Shown in pieces: positions 26,629 through 35,654 of a stretch of 64,000 nt of DNA. Origin of the DNA: Alcaligenaceae bacterium (GTDB lineage: Bacteria > Pseudomonadota > Gammaproteobacteria > Burkholderiales > Burkholderiaceae_B); assembly GCA_013416435.1 (NCBI GenBank), contig JACCEN010000004.1, positions 124,001 to 188,000 of the forward strand, read 5' to 3'. The notes under the pieces were generated by a model. The model saw only the letters and a list, made by a program, of their open reading frames with translations, searched no databases and was not told where the DNA came from. The translations under genes were made by a program, and so were the position numbers. Position 1 is the stretch's first letter; each line of letters begins with the position of its first letter.

Positions 26629-27849
26629 TCAGACCACCTTGCGCTGGCGCAGGCCTTCGATTTCTTCGCTCGAGAATCCCAGATTGCCCAGGATTTCAGC
26701 GGTGTGCTGGCCCAGCAGCGGCGGCGGGGTGTCCGTCTTCAGGGGCGCGCGCGCGAAACGCAGCGGGCTCATCACCTGCGGGACGCTTCCCGCCAGAGGA
26801 TGCGGCAAATGGCGCAGCATCTCGCGATGGACCACCTGCGGCTCGTTGAATACTTCGGGTACGCTGTTGATGGGTCCTGCGGGAATGCCGGCCTCTTCCA
26901 GCCTGTCCAGCCAATGCTCGCGGTCCTGCGACAGGAAAGCCGCATCGAGTATGGGATCGAGCTCCGCCTGGTTCACCACCCGCTTGCCGTTGGTCAAGAA
27001 GCGCTCGTCTTCCTTCAGTTCGGGATGCCCCAGGACATCGCACAGCGCCAGGAATTGCCCATCGTTGCCCACCACCAGCACGATCTGGCCGTTGCGGCAA
27101 TCGAAGATCCGCTGTGGCTGGATGTTGGGATGGGCCGTGCCGGTACGCTTGGGCGTTTTGCCGGACAGCAGGTAATTCATGGCCTGGTTGGCCAGCAAGC
27201 CGACCTGCACGTCCAGCATGGCCAGATCGATGTGGTCGCCATGACCGGTCTCGTTGCGCCCCACCAGCGCCGATACGATAGCCAGCGCGCCATAGACGCC
27301 TGTGACGAGGTCCACGATAGGCACGCCGACTTTTTGCGGCCCGCCGCCCGGCTTGTCATCGCGCTCGCCGGTGACGCTCATCAGCCCGCCCATGGCCTGG
27401 ATCAGGAAGTCGTAAGCGGGAAGCTTGCTGCGCGGTCCGGTCTGGCCGAAGCCAGTAACGGAACAATAGATGAGGCCCGGATTGATGGCCGACAGGTCTT
27501 TGTAGCCCAGCCCCAGCCTGTCCAGCGTGCCAACCTTGTAGTTCTCGATGACGACATCGCACTCCACCGCCAATTTCTTTACGATCTCCTGCCCCTCGGG
27601 CGTCTGGAGATCCAGAGTGATGGAGCGTTTGCCGCGATTGGCCGCGACGAAGTACCCGCCCTCTTCCGTGTTGCTGCCGTCGGCACGCTTCAAGAAGGGA
27701 GGACCCCATGCGCGGGTATCGTCGCCGCGACCGGGACGTTCGACTTTGATGACATCGGCGCCCAGATCCGCCAGAATCTGACTGCTCCAGGGACCCGCCA
27801 AGACACGGCTCAGATCGAGCACGCGAATATGCGATAACAAAGGCAGCAC
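26629..27849 (-). CDS. Class III (CaiB/BaiF) CoA transferase
   Basis: 406 residues from a GTG start preceded by AGGAG. RVLDLSRVLAGPWSSQILADLGADVIKVE is the classic N-terminus. The catalytic Asp is in AYDFLIQAMGG near residue 146, and GVPIVDLVTGVYG follows. It moves CoA between carboxylic acids. It leads the operon with enoyl-CoA hydratase and is divergent from the two-domain acyl-CoA dehydrogenase; a dyad shared with another promoter lies between them. Confidence 0.92.
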   Translation of the reverse strand: MLPLLSHIRVLDLSRVLAGPWSSQILADLGADVIKVERPGRGDDTRAWGPPFLKRADGSNTEEGGYFVAANRGKRSITLDLQTPEGQEIVKKLAVECDVVIENYKVGTLDRLGLGYKDLSAINPGLIYCSVTGFGQTGPRSKLPAYDFLIQAMGGLMSVTGERDDKPGGGPQKVGVPIVDLVTGVYGALAIVSALVGRNETGHGDHIDLAMLDVQVGLLANQAMNYLLSGKTPKRTGTAHPNIQPQRIFDCRNGQIVLVVGNDGQFLALCDVLGHPELKEDERFLTNGKRVVNQAELDPILDAAFLSQDREHWLDRLEEAGIPAGPINSVPEVFNEPQVVHREMLRHLPHPLAGSVPQVMSPLRFARAPLKTDTPPPLLGQHTAEILGNLGFSSEEIEGLRQRKVV

Positions 27850-27978
27850 TGCTTTTCTCCTGTTTTCCGCGCGGCCTGTGGCCGCTTTCCGTATGAGCGC
27901 AGTCTAGGGCATGCCGGGCCAGTTCACCAGCCGAACGGGTGCAATCCAGATATATCCATATCGTCATGTCCGTGCCGA

Positions 27979-28006
27979 ATAACAGAATGCGCAACTCTGG
28001 TTTATG
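27979..28006. promoter_or_regulatory. Candidate LysR operator shared with 32469-32496
   Basis: A 28-base imperfect dyad with ATAAC at one end and GGTTTATG at the other. It matches the element at 32469-32496 at 22 of 28 positions without gaps. Its start is 62 bases before the -10 element TACACT, the distance expected for a LysR recognition site. It lies between the CoA-transferase operon and the acyl-CoA dehydrogenase gene. Confidence 0.7.
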
Positions 28007-28040
28007 CGTTTGCCCCCTGACCGTTACAAGCATTTACCCC

Positions 28041-28046
28041 TACACT
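28041..28046 (+). promoter_or_regulatory. -10 element of the acyl-CoA dehydrogenase operon
   Basis: TACACT, with TGACCG 17 bases upstream as a poor -35, as expected for an activator-dependent promoter. The following bases (TACACTGGGCCAA) match 11 of 13 with TATACTGGACCAA at 32531. The predicted transcript would begin about 33 bases before the start codon. Confidence 0.55.
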
Positions 28047-28085
28047 GGGCCAATCAACGGATACACGCGGAACAAGCAAAGCATC

Positions 28086-30395
28086 ATGCAAGCAAGCCCT
28101 CAAATCGAATCTCAACAAATGGAACAGGCGTTCGCAGACAGCGCGCGCGACTTCCTGCAAACCGTCACGCCGCTGACCCGCTTGCGGGCGCTGCGCGACA
28201 GCACGCCAGGTTATGAGCGGGAAATCTGGCAAAAAATGGCGGAAGCCGGATGGACCGGGCTGCTGGTGCCCGAGGATCAGGGCGGGCTGGAACTTGGCCT
28301 GGGCGCCGCAGCCGCTGTCGCGGTCGAAGTCGGCAAGCATCCCCTGCCGGAACCCTATCTGCCTTCCGCCATACACGCGGCGGCCGCGCTTGCCGCGCTG
28401 CCCGCCTCGGCATTGCGGAACGAATTGCTGGCCGGCCTGGCCGCCGGCACGCATATCGTGGGCCTGGCCTGGCAGGAGTCCCACGGCGGCGTCGAAGGCG
28501 CGGCGATGCGAACTCGCGCCGAAACGCAAGGCGACTCGAGCGCCCTGTCCGGCACGAAACAATGGGTTTACCCCGCGGCCGCGGACGGCTGGCTGGTATT
28601 CTGCGACGACGGCGCCTACTGGGTGCCGTCGGGAACCGCCGGATTGCGCAGCGAAACGCATGCGCGCGTCGATGGCTCGCTTGCCGCGACCCTCAGCCTT
28701 GAACAGGCCATGGTGCCCGCAAGCAACCGGCTCGCAAGCGCCGCGGCAGCCCGGCAAGCGCTCGAACATGCGCACAGCTGCGCGCGCATCATTCAGGCCG
28801 CCGAACTGCTGGGCATCGCAGAACAGGCATTCCAGACCACCCTCGACTATCTCAAGACGCGTGTCCAATTCGGCAAGCCCATCGGCGCCAATCAGGCCTT
28901 GCAGCATCGCATGGTGGACGCCCGCCTGCAGGTGGAATTGGCGACCGCCGTGCTAAAGGAGTTCCTGAGCCAGCCTCCCGGGGACGCGGGGCGGTTCGCC
29001 GCAGGCAGCGCCCGCGTCAAGGCGCGTTGCGCGCATGCGGCCCTGCATATGACCCGGCTCTCGATCCAGCTCCATGGCGCAATCGGCTACACGGACGAAC
29101 TGGATGTGGGCCTCTATTTGAAACGCGCACTGCACCTTTCCAGCTGGCTGGGCGGCGTCCTGGAAAATCGCCGCCTGGCTTGGTCGGGCGCCGGCTCCAG
29201 CGAAGAGGCAGCGGAAACCCATGCCGAGCCGATCGAGGCCGGCAAGGATGAAGACTGGAATCGTCTTCCCGAACCGGTCTTCCGCGCTACCATACGGCGC
29301 TTCCTCAAGGATAATTATCCCGACTCCCTGCGCAATCCGCCCAAGCGTCTGCACTGGGCCGACCTCAAAGACTGGTACCTGGCGCTTTCGCGCCAGGGCT
29401 GGATTGCGCCCGCGTGGCCTCGCGAGCACGGCGGCATGGGACTGGACCCCGACAAGCTGATCGCCTTCATTGAAGAGATGGAAGCCTATGGCGTGGCCCG
29501 TACGCCCGACCAGGGCATCATCAATATCGGGCCCGTGCTGATCAAGTACGGCACCGAAGCGCAGCGCCAGAAATACCTGCCAAAAATCGTCTCGGGCGAG
29601 AACATATGGTGCCAAGGGTATTCCGAACCGAATGCCGGCTCCGACCTTGCCTCCTTGCGCACGGAAGCCATCCTGGATGGCGATCATTTCGTCGTGAACG
29701 GCCAGAAGATCTGGACGACGCTCGCTCAGGATGCCACGCATATCTTCATGCTGGTCCGCACCGACAAGACGGTCAAGAAACAGGCCGGCATCAGCTTCCT
29801 GCTGGCCGACATGAAGACGCCCGGCATCACGGTTCGCCCCATCCGCAACATCGGCGGCGAGGAAGAATTCTGCGAAGTTTTCTTCGACCAGGTCAAAGTA
29901 CCCAGGGAAAACCTGGTCGGCGAGCTGAATCAGGGCTGGACCATCGCCAAGGCGCTGCTGGACTTCGAGCGCATCTTCGTCGGCAGCCCGAATCAGGCCC
30001 GCTACGCACTGAACCATTTGCGTCTATTGGGCGAATCGCGAGACCTATTCAAGGACCAGGCCTTCACGGACCGGTATGCGGCGTCCATGCTCGACGTGGA
30101 AGATCTGCAGTCGCTCTACGCCGGCTACGCCGATATCGTGAAGCGCGGCGAGCCCTTGCCGCCCAGCGTTTCCCTGCTGAAGATCTGGGCAACGGAAACT
30201 TATTCGCGCATTGCCATGGAGGTCGTTGAAGCCGCCCAGGAAAATGGCGGCGACGCCACGACGCTGCTGGTGGACGATACGCAGATCACGCCTTGCGCCC
30301 GGCTTTACAATTCCGCCATCACGACCATTTATGGCGGAACGAACGAAATTCAACGCAACATCCTTGCAAAACAGGTTCTGGGACTACCTACCTGA
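28086..30395 (+). CDS. Two-domain acyl-CoA dehydrogenase (tandem ACAD fusion)
   Basis: 769 residues, about twice a normal acyl-CoA dehydrogenase. The N-terminal ACAD domain (about 1-360) has MAEAGWTGLLVPEDQGG and the C-terminal motif QLHGAIGYTDELDVGLYLKR. The second (about 385-769) has GWIAPAWPREHGGMG, the flavin loop WCQGYSEPNAGSDLASL, NGQKIWTT and TIYGGTNEIQRNILAKQ. The second has Gly at the position of the MCAD catalytic Glu (YGGT), as in several bacterial subfamilies. It oxidises an acyl-CoA. The start has only a weak ribosome site. Followed 17 bases later by a Bug gene. Confidence 0.88.
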   Translation: MQASPQIESQQMEQAFADSARDFLQTVTPLTRLRALRDSTPGYEREIWQKMAEAGWTGLLVPEDQGGLELGLGAAAAVAVEVGKHPLPEPYLPSAIHAAAALAALPASALRNELLAGLAAGTHIVGLAWQESHGGVEGAAMRTRAETQGDSSALSGTKQWVYPAAADGWLVFCDDGAYWVPSGTAGLRSETHARVDGSLAATLSLEQAMVPASNRLASAAAARQALEHAHSCARIIQAAELLGIAEQAFQTTLDYLKTRVQFGKPIGANQALQHRMVDARLQVELATAVLKEFLSQPPGDAGRFAAGSARVKARCAHAALHMTRLSIQLHGAIGYTDELDVGLYLKRALHLSSWLGGVLENRRLAWSGAGSSEEAAETHAEPIEAGKDEDWNRLPEPVFRATIRRFLKDNYPDSLRNPPKRLHWADLKDWYLALSRQGWIAPAWPREHGGMGLDPDKLIAFIEEMEAYGVARTPDQGIINIGPVLIKYGTEAQRQKYLPKIVSGENIWCQGYSEPNAGSDLASLRTEAILDGDHFVVNGQKIWTTLAQDATHIFMLVRTDKTVKKQAGISFLLADMKTPGITVRPIRNIGGEEEFCEVFFDQVKVPRENLVGELNQGWTIAKALLDFERIFVGSPNQARYALNHLRLLGESRDLFKDQAFTDRYAASMLDVEDLQSLYAGYADIVKRGEPLPPSVSLLKIWATETYSRIAMEVVEAAQENGGDATTLLVDDTQITPCARLYNSAITTIYGGTNEIQRNILAKQVLGLPT

Positions 30396-30412
30396 ACCCC
30401 TGGAGATCAACC

Positions 30413-31390
30413 ATGAAGATACTGAAGCAAACCGTTCTCGCTCTTACGCTCGCCGCCATCGGCACGGGCCCCGCACTGGCTCAGGATGCCGGCAGCTACC
30501 CCAATCAACCCATACGCATGGTCGTGCCTTTTGCTCCCGGCGGCGGCGCCGACCTGACGGCCCGCATGGTGGCGGAGCCGCTGGCGCAGGAACTGGGCCA
30601 GAGCATCATCATCGAAAACAAGCCGGGCGGCGGCGCGACGGTGGGCGCCCGCATCGTTGCCACCGCGAAACCCGACGGCTATACCGTGCTGTACACGACC
30701 CCCGGCCCGCAGTTGACCAATCCCTACCTCATGAAGAGCCTGCCTTACGATCCCAACAAGGATCTGAAGCCGGTGTCGCGCATCGCCATCGTTCCCAGCG
30801 TCCTGGTCGTCAACAAGACCGTCGGCGTCAAGAACGTCAAGGAACTGATCGAAAAGGCCAAGAAAGAGCCGCATAGCGTCCGTTTTGCCAGCGCCGGCAT
30901 CGGAGCCTCCAGCCATCTTTCGGGTGAGCTCTTCAAGGTCATGACGGGCGCCGAGATCGACCACGTGCCTTATCGCGGCACGGGTCCCGCCATGCAGGAT
31001 CTCGTGGGCGGCCGGGTTGAAATGGCCATCGACAGCCTGACGGTGTACATGCCCTTCATCGAGTCCGGCGACCTGATCCCGCTGGGCGTCGCCACGCTCA
31101 AGCCGCTGGACGCCCTGCCCGGCGTCCCCCCCATCGCCAACGACCTTCCGGGCTTCGACTCATCGCCCGTCAACTACCTGAGCGTTCCCGGCGGCACGCC
31201 CGACGCCATCGTCGAGAAGCTCAACACCGCCTTGAACAAAGTGCTCAGCCAACCGGAGCTTAAAGAACGCATGCTCAAGGCGGGCCTGCTGCCCGAAGGC
31301 AACACCGCCGCCGAGATGCAGGAACTGGTCGTGAACGAACAGGCCAAGTGGAAGAAGGTAATCGAAGTGTCGGGCGCGAAGATCGACTGA
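30413..31390 (+). CDS. Bug-family (TTT) periplasmic binding protein
   Basis: 325 residues, signal peptide about 1-24 (MKILKQTVLALTLAAIGTG...). YPNQPIRMVVPFAPGGGADLTARM and AKPDGYTVLY mark the Bug family. The ATG has GGAGA eight bases upstream, and it follows the acyl-CoA dehydrogenase gene closely, so the acid it captures is likely the pathway substrate. Ends a few bases before a repeat cluster. Confidence 0.9.
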   Translation: MKILKQTVLALTLAAIGTGPALAQDAGSYPNQPIRMVVPFAPGGGADLTARMVAEPLAQELGQSIIIENKPGGGATVGARIVATAKPDGYTVLYTTPGPQLTNPYLMKSLPYDPNKDLKPVSRIAIVPSVLVVNKTVGVKNVKELIEKAKKEPHSVRFASAGIGASSHLSGELFKVMTGAEIDHVPYRGTGPAMQDLVGGRVEMAIDSLTVYMPFIESGDLIPLGVATLKPLDALPGVPPIANDLPGFDSSPVNYLSVPGGTPDAIVEKLNTALNKVLSQPELKERMLKAGLLPEGNTAAEMQELVVNEQAKWKKVIEVSGAKID

Positions 31391-31398
31391 TGCTGAGA

Positions 31399-31537
31399 GG
31401 GGTCAGACCCCATTCGGGGTCTGACCCCGGCACTGGTTTAAGGGGTCAGACCCCCCGGGGTCTGACCCCGAGGTAGTGTCTGACCCCCCGGGGGCTGTCT
31501 CGTCCAGGGGGTCAGATCCCTTTGGGGGTCTGACCCC
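31399..31537. repeat. Palindromic repeat cluster (three full units plus degenerate parts)
   Basis: Units at 31399-31428 (spacer ATTC), 31442-31469 (spacer CC) and 31508-31537 (spacer TTTG, left half with one change), with a decayed half near 31471-31488. It lies in the convergent junction of the Bug and LysR genes, and nearly all of it is read as the C-terminal 44 or so codons of the LysR protein. Confidence 0.9.
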
Positions 31538-32470
31538 GGATGACCAGAACACCGCGGTTTCGGGCAGTTCGCCGATTTCACGTATGGCCATCGCGACCGC
31601 ACGCGCTGCGTAAGAAGGCGGATGAGCACTGGTCGTGGCCAGGACAATTTTGCGCTCGATCACGGGATCCACGATGCGAGCGGCCTGCAATTGGCCGCTT
31701 TCCAGTTCCGCAGAGATCGCAAGCTTCGGCAGGACCGTATACGCTCCCCCCTTGGCGACAATGGCTTTTTGCAATTGGGTGGAATCGGCCTCGACGATGA
31801 TGTCGAGCGATACATTCTCTTTGCGCGCAAGCTTGTCGAGTGTCGTGCGCACCCCGCTGGGCGCGCTGGGCAAGACCAGAGGCAGGCCGTCGAGCAGGGC
31901 GAACTCGACCGATGAACGACGCGTGAGGCGGTCTCCCGCCGGGCCCACCAGACAGGAATCGGCCGAGATCAGGCATTCGCTGCCCGATACGGCGGCGCCA
32001 TATCGATATGGCAGGCCGATATCGATATGGCCGGTCAGAAGCCATTGGTCGATCTGCCCTGCCGAGCCTTCGAAAATCTGCAAACGTATGCCGGGAGAGC
32101 GCTTGCGCAGCAAGAAAAACAAGGGCACGATGAAGATCATGTACAGCGAAGGCAGCACGCCGATGCGGACATCGCCAAACGGCAATCCCGATGTGGCGGT
32201 GATCTGGTTGGTAAGCGCTTCGGATTCGCCCAGCACGCGTTCTATTTGCGGCAGGCTGCGGGCGCCCAGTTCCGTCAGCGTCATGCCGCGGCCGGTGCGG
32301 TCGAACAGGCGCCCCTTGCATTCCGCCTCGAGCCTGGCAATTTGCCGGCTGATCGCCGGCTGCGGCATGCCCAGCAGCGCGGCAGCCCCTTTCAGGCTGC
32401 CGCATTTTGCCACCGTGACGAATATTCGCAGGCGATTGAGGTCCCACTGAATTTTCCAGGATTCAGACAT
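31403..32470 (-). CDS. LysR-family regulator with repeat-encoded tail
   Basis: 355 residues. Winged helix LNRLRIFVTVAKCGSLKGAAALLGMPQPAISRQIARLE near residues 11-48, effector domain to about residue 309 (ends GELPETAVFW). Residues 312-355 are low-complexity (GSDP, GGSD, GQTPNGV) and come entirely from palindromic repeats. Its start codon overlaps the dyad at 32469-32496, which fits autoregulation, and no ribosome site is visible. The same dyad lies before the acyl-CoA dehydrogenase operon, so it probably controls both. Confidence 0.87.
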   Translation of the reverse strand: MSESWKIQWDLNRLRIFVTVAKCGSLKGAAALLGMPQPAISRQIARLEAECKGRLFDRTGRGMTLTELGARSLPQIERVLGESEALTNQITATSGLPFGDVRIGVLPSLYMIFIVPLFFLLRKRSPGIRLQIFEGSAGQIDQWLLTGHIDIGLPYRYGAAVSGSECLISADSCLVGPAGDRLTRRSSVEFALLDGLPLVLPSAPSGVRTTLDKLARKENVSLDIIVEADSTQLQKAIVAKGGAYTVLPKLAISAELESGQLQAARIVDPVIERKIVLATTSAHPPSYAARAVAMAIREIGELPETAVFWSSGVRPPKGSDPLDETAPGGSDTTSGSDPGGSDPLNQCRGQTPNGV

Positions 32471-32496
32471 AACGCAAATTGCAATTCTGGTTTATG
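32469..32496. promoter_or_regulatory. Candidate LysR operator shared with 27979-28006
   Basis: A 28-base dyad (ATAACGC ... GGTTTATG) overlapping the start codon of the divergent LysR gene. It lies 62 bases before the -10 element TATACT of the Bug gene at 32669, the same spacing as at the other site. Confidence 0.7.
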
Positions 32497-32530
32497 TAGC
32501 GCAGGGCTGGTTCGCCCCTATGGCGCATCT

Positions 32531-32536
32531 TATACT
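32531..32536 (+). promoter_or_regulatory. -10 element of the 32669 Bug gene
   Basis: TATACT with TGGTTC 17 bases upstream as a weak -35. The transcript would have a leader of about 125 bases before the start codon. Confidence 0.55.
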
Positions 32537-32668
32537 GGACCAAGAGTTTTTCAAAACTTGACAAGACATGTACGACCCGCCATGGCGGCGTATTCCGCGC
32601 CGCTGCGGCCATCGCAATGATGCCGCCACGACGCAACGGGCCGTTCTACAAATATTCAGAGGACACAG

Positions 32669-33625
32669 ATGTTCAAACGTATCGCAAGCGCCCTAGCCGT
32701 GGCCATGCTGGCCTCGACGGCAATCGCCGCCGACTTTCCTACCAAGCCCGTTCAGATGGTGGTGCCTTACTCGCCCGGCGGTCTTACCGACAACCTGGCT
32801 CGCCGCTATGCCGACAAACTCGCCGACGCATGGAAACAACCGGTGGTCGTGGAAAACAAGCCGGGTGCGGGCTCGTCCATCGGCGCCGCCGCCGTCGCCC
32901 GCTCCGCGCCCGACGGCTACACCGTGCTGCTGGGCAGCGTCGGCATGGTGACCAACCAGATGCTGCTCAAGAAGCTGCCCTACGATCCGGACCAGCTGGT
33001 TCCTCTTGCCTTGGTGGCACTTGCTCCCAACGTGCTGTACATCCATCCGTCCATTCCCGCGAACAATGTCAAGGAATTCGTCGAATACGCCAAGAAGAAT
33101 CCCGGCCGCGTAAGCTTCGCTTCTTCGGGTGTCGGTTCCAGCCCGCACCTGGCCGCGGAACTGTTCGCCTCCAAGACCGGCATCGATGCCATCCAGGTTC
33201 CCTACAAGGGCACCGGTCCCGCGATCGCCGACTTCCTCGGCGGGCAGGTCAATGCCTATTTCGACACCATGCAGTCCATGAAGTATGCGAAGGACGGCTC
33301 CATTCGCGCGCTGGGCGTCACCACTGAAAAACGGATCGCCGACGCGCCTGAACTGCCCACCATCGAAGAGTCGGGCGTCGCTTCGGGCGTGATCTCCAGC
33401 AGCTGGTTCGGCTTTTTCGCACCCGCCGCCACCCCAGCCGACGTGCAGAAGCGGATCGTCGACACATTGCAGTCCATCGCTCAGGATCAAGGGATGAAGG
33501 TCGTGGTCTCCGAAATGGGCCTTATTCCCGACTTCCAGGACCAGGCGCAGTTCAAGCAATTCATCCAGAACGAAACCACCAAATGGGGTGAGGTCATACG
33601 CAGCCAGAACATTTCCATCCAGTAA
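32669..33625 (+). CDS. Bug-family (TTT) periplasmic binding protein
   Basis: 318 residues, signal peptide about 1-21 (MFKRIASALAVAMLASTAIAA). FPTKPVQMVVPYSPGGLTDNLARR and SAPDGYTVLLG are Bug markers. Divergent from the LysR gene and sharing its operator-like dyad, so its expression is probably tied to the acyl-CoA module at 28 kb. Confidence 0.9.
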   Translation: MFKRIASALAVAMLASTAIAADFPTKPVQMVVPYSPGGLTDNLARRYADKLADAWKQPVVVENKPGAGSSIGAAAVARSAPDGYTVLLGSVGMVTNQMLLKKLPYDPDQLVPLALVALAPNVLYIHPSIPANNVKEFVEYAKKNPGRVSFASSGVGSSPHLAAELFASKTGIDAIQVPYKGTGPAIADFLGGQVNAYFDTMQSMKYAKDGSIRALGVTTEKRIADAPELPTIEESGVASGVISSSWFGFFAPAATPADVQKRIVDTLQSIAQDQGMKVVVSEMGLIPDFQDQAQFKQFIQNETTKWGEVIRSQNISIQ

Positions 33626-33660
33626 CACCTGGCGGGAAATTTATCGTATAGCATGGTGAA

Positions 33661-33677
33661 ACGCCTACCCCAGGCGT
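33661..33677 (+). other. Small leader hairpin
   Basis: ACGCCT / AGGCGT with a five-base loop, ending eight bases before the AAAAGGAG ribosome site of the next gene. Without a T-run it is not a typical terminator. Confidence 0.4.
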
Positions 33678-33692
33678 CCAAAAGGAGTCACC

Positions 33693-34058
33693 ATGCGTAC
33701 CAGAACCACCCTGTTTCTGATGCTGTTATGCGCCGGACTCTCCAGTCCGGCCTTTGCTGAAGCGCCCAAGACTCAAAACGGCCACTTCATCGATTCCGAC
33801 GGCGCGACCCTCTATACCTTCGACAAGGATTCCGACGGCAAAAGCGCCTGCAGCGCCAACTGCGCCAAGAACTGGCCCCCCGCACTGGTGGGACAGGACG
33901 ACGTCGCAAGCGGCGACTGGACTTTCGTTGAAAGCCACGATGGCAAATCGCAATGGGCCTATAAAGGCAAGCCGCTATACCGCTATGCCAAAGACGCCAA
34001 TCCCGGCGATACGACGGGTGACGGGGTCGGCGGCGTCTGGCATTTGGCCAAACCCTGA
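33693..34058 (+). CDS. Secreted-repeat protein (COG4315 / Lipoprotein_15 type)
   Basis: 121 residues. Signal peptide about 1-22 (ending SPAFAEA), no lipobox cysteine. Two copies of the secreted repeat: LYTFDKDSDGKSAC...CAKNWPP near residue 38 and LYRYAKDANPGDTTGDGVGGVWHL near residue 93. Found widely in the periplasm of proteobacteria; function not established. Strong ribosome site AAAAGGAG. The gene converges on the PrpD-family gene across a repeat cluster. Confidence 0.85.
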   Translation: MRTRTTLFLMLLCAGLSSPAFAEAPKTQNGHFIDSDGATLYTFDKDSDGKSACSANCAKNWPPALVGQDDVASGDWTFVESHDGKSQWAYKGKPLYRYAKDANPGDTTGDGVGGVWHLAKP

Positions 34059-34077
34059 TTGGAGGGGACAGACACCA

Positions 34078-34154
34078 GGGGTCAGACCCCGTACGGGGTC
34101 TGACCCCATCAACGGCGGCTTGGAGGGGTCGGACCCCGTACGGGGTCTGACCCC
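34078..34154. repeat. Palindromic repeat cluster (two full units)
   Basis: Units at 34078-34107 and 34125-34154, both with spacer GTAC. In the second the left half is GGGGTCGGACCCC while the right half is unchanged. Located in a convergent junction. Confidence 0.9.
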
Positions 34155-34162
34155 ATCTCTGC

Positions 34163-35536
34163 TTACGCCGTTTTCAGCAAGCCCGAAACCGTCCGCACGC
34201 TGTCGGCACCGGGCAGTGCCGCAATGGCTTCCAACAAGGCCTCTACCTGCGCCGCCGGCAACGCCATGCCGGCCAGCAACCGGAACTTTTCCAGCAACTC
34301 CTGCTCGCTGAGCGGATTATCGAATCCGCCCTTGGGCTGCTCGGACTGCGCCATGCGCACTTCGCCGGACGAGAGCCGCAGGGTGACCCGGCCCGCGCGA
34401 ATGCCCGGCAGCAGCGCCGTCAAGGCGGGATCTTCCAGCACGCGGATTTTTCCCAGCAAGGCTTGCACGCGCGCATCCTGCACATGCGCATCCGTGTAGA
34501 CCTCCAGGGAATTCGAACCGTAGACGACCTGAGCCGCCACGTTGTACGGAATCGAATGCTTTGCCGCATACCCGTTGGCCACGGTGGTGCCGCTCAGGCG
34601 CGTGGCGGGATCGAAGGTGTGGACGTCGATCGCTTCGATGGCATCGAGCGCGATATCGCCATCGGCCATGATCCGGGCCGCCGCTTCGATGGGTGCATGA
34701 TTCCAGCGACTGCAGGCATAGATCTTGAAATAATTGCGGGTGATGTAGTAAGGCGCCAAGCCTTCGCCGACCGTCAGGTCGAATCCGCTGCCCAGCACTT
34801 TTCCGAACACCGACTCCAGCGCGCCGGGCTCGCCGCTGAAACCGGCCTTGGCCAAGCGAACCGCCAGCAAGCCGTTATGGTTGGTGAAGCCGGTAAACAG
34901 GTTGCGCACCGAAGCGCCGGCGTTCGCGGCGTTCTGAGACGACGCGATGCAAAGCCCGGCCGCAATCTCCAGCGCGGTGGCCGTTTGCTTGATATCCATG
35001 CCCTGCAGCACGGCGGCACCGGCGGCCGTGCCGACGATGGTGTGGGAGCCGAAGGGATGAACGGACTGTCTCAACTGGGTGGCTGCCCCAACGCGCACGC
35101 CGATCTCATACCCCACGATCAGGGCGTGCATCAATTGCGCGCCGCTTGCGCCCTGCTCTTCCGCCAAGGCCCACAGCGCCGGCAGCATGTGTATGGACGG
35201 ATGGTTGACGGCGTACTGGTTGCCCTCGTCGAGCTCCAGCGACACGCCGCCCGTGCCGTTCACCAAGGCCGCGACATGGGCGGCGGCGGTATGCGAAATC
35301 CCGAATATCGTGGCATCGCCTGCGCCAAGTCCGGGCGCCATGGCGGCGAGTTTCCTGACCTCCGCCAGTGTGGAGCCGCCCAGCATCACGCCCAGCGTGT
35401 CGCGTACGATCTTCAATGCATGTTCGGTCACTTCCCGGGGATGCTGCGTCCATGAAGCCGAATGCGCCAGCTTCGCCAGAGCGAGAGCAGTCGCCGAAGG
35501 CGCTATGGTAATGGGGTCGAACGAGGATTGAGACAT
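34163..35536 (-). CDS. MmgE/PrpD-family dehydratase-like protein
   Basis: 457 residues. Typical PrpD pattern: ALKIVRDTLGVMLGGSTL near the start, GTGGVSLELDEGNQYAVNHPSIHMLPAL near residue 95, and FTGFTNHNGLLAVRLAKAGFSGEPG near residue 210. Family members are 2-methylcitrate dehydratase, cis-aconitate decarboxylase and iminodisuccinate epimerase. I prefer the ATG encoding MSQSSFDP, ten bases after AGGAG; an ATG nine bases earlier (35545) is too close to it. Last gene of the long minus-strand run, separated from the amidohydrolase by repeats. Confidence 0.87.
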   Translation of the reverse strand: MSQSSFDPITIAPSATALALAKLAHSASWTQHPREVTEHALKIVRDTLGVMLGGSTLAEVRKLAAMAPGLGAGDATIFGISHTAAAHVAALVNGTGGVSLELDEGNQYAVNHPSIHMLPALWALAEEQGASGAQLMHALIVGYEIGVRVGAATQLRQSVHPFGSHTIVGTAAGAAVLQGMDIKQTATALEIAAGLCIASSQNAANAGASVRNLFTGFTNHNGLLAVRLAKAGFSGEPGALESVFGKVLGSGFDLTVGEGLAPYYITRNYFKIYACSRWNHAPIEAAARIMADGDIALDAIEAIDVHTFDPATRLSGTTVANGYAAKHSIPYNVAAQVVYGSNSLEVYTDAHVQDARVQALLGKIRVLEDPALTALLPGIRAGRVTLRLSSGEVRMAQSEQPKGGFDNPLSEQELLEKFRLLAGMALPAAQVEALLEAIAALPGADSVRTVSGLLKTA

Positions 35537-35559
35537 ACGGTTCATGCTCCTTTGGGTTT

Positions 35560-35649
35560 GGGGTCAGACCCCATACGGGGTCTGACCCCTAGTCTATCGT
35601 GCGAGGAATCCTTGAGCTTGGGGTCAGACCCCGCATGGGGTCTGACCCC
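35560..35649. repeat. Palindromic repeat cluster (two full units)
   Basis: Units at 35560-35589 (spacer ATAC) and 35620-35649 (spacer GCAT), between two tandem minus-strand genes. Hairpins here could partly uncouple the PrpD-family gene from the operon upstream. Confidence 0.9.
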
Positions 35650-35654
35650 CGGAT

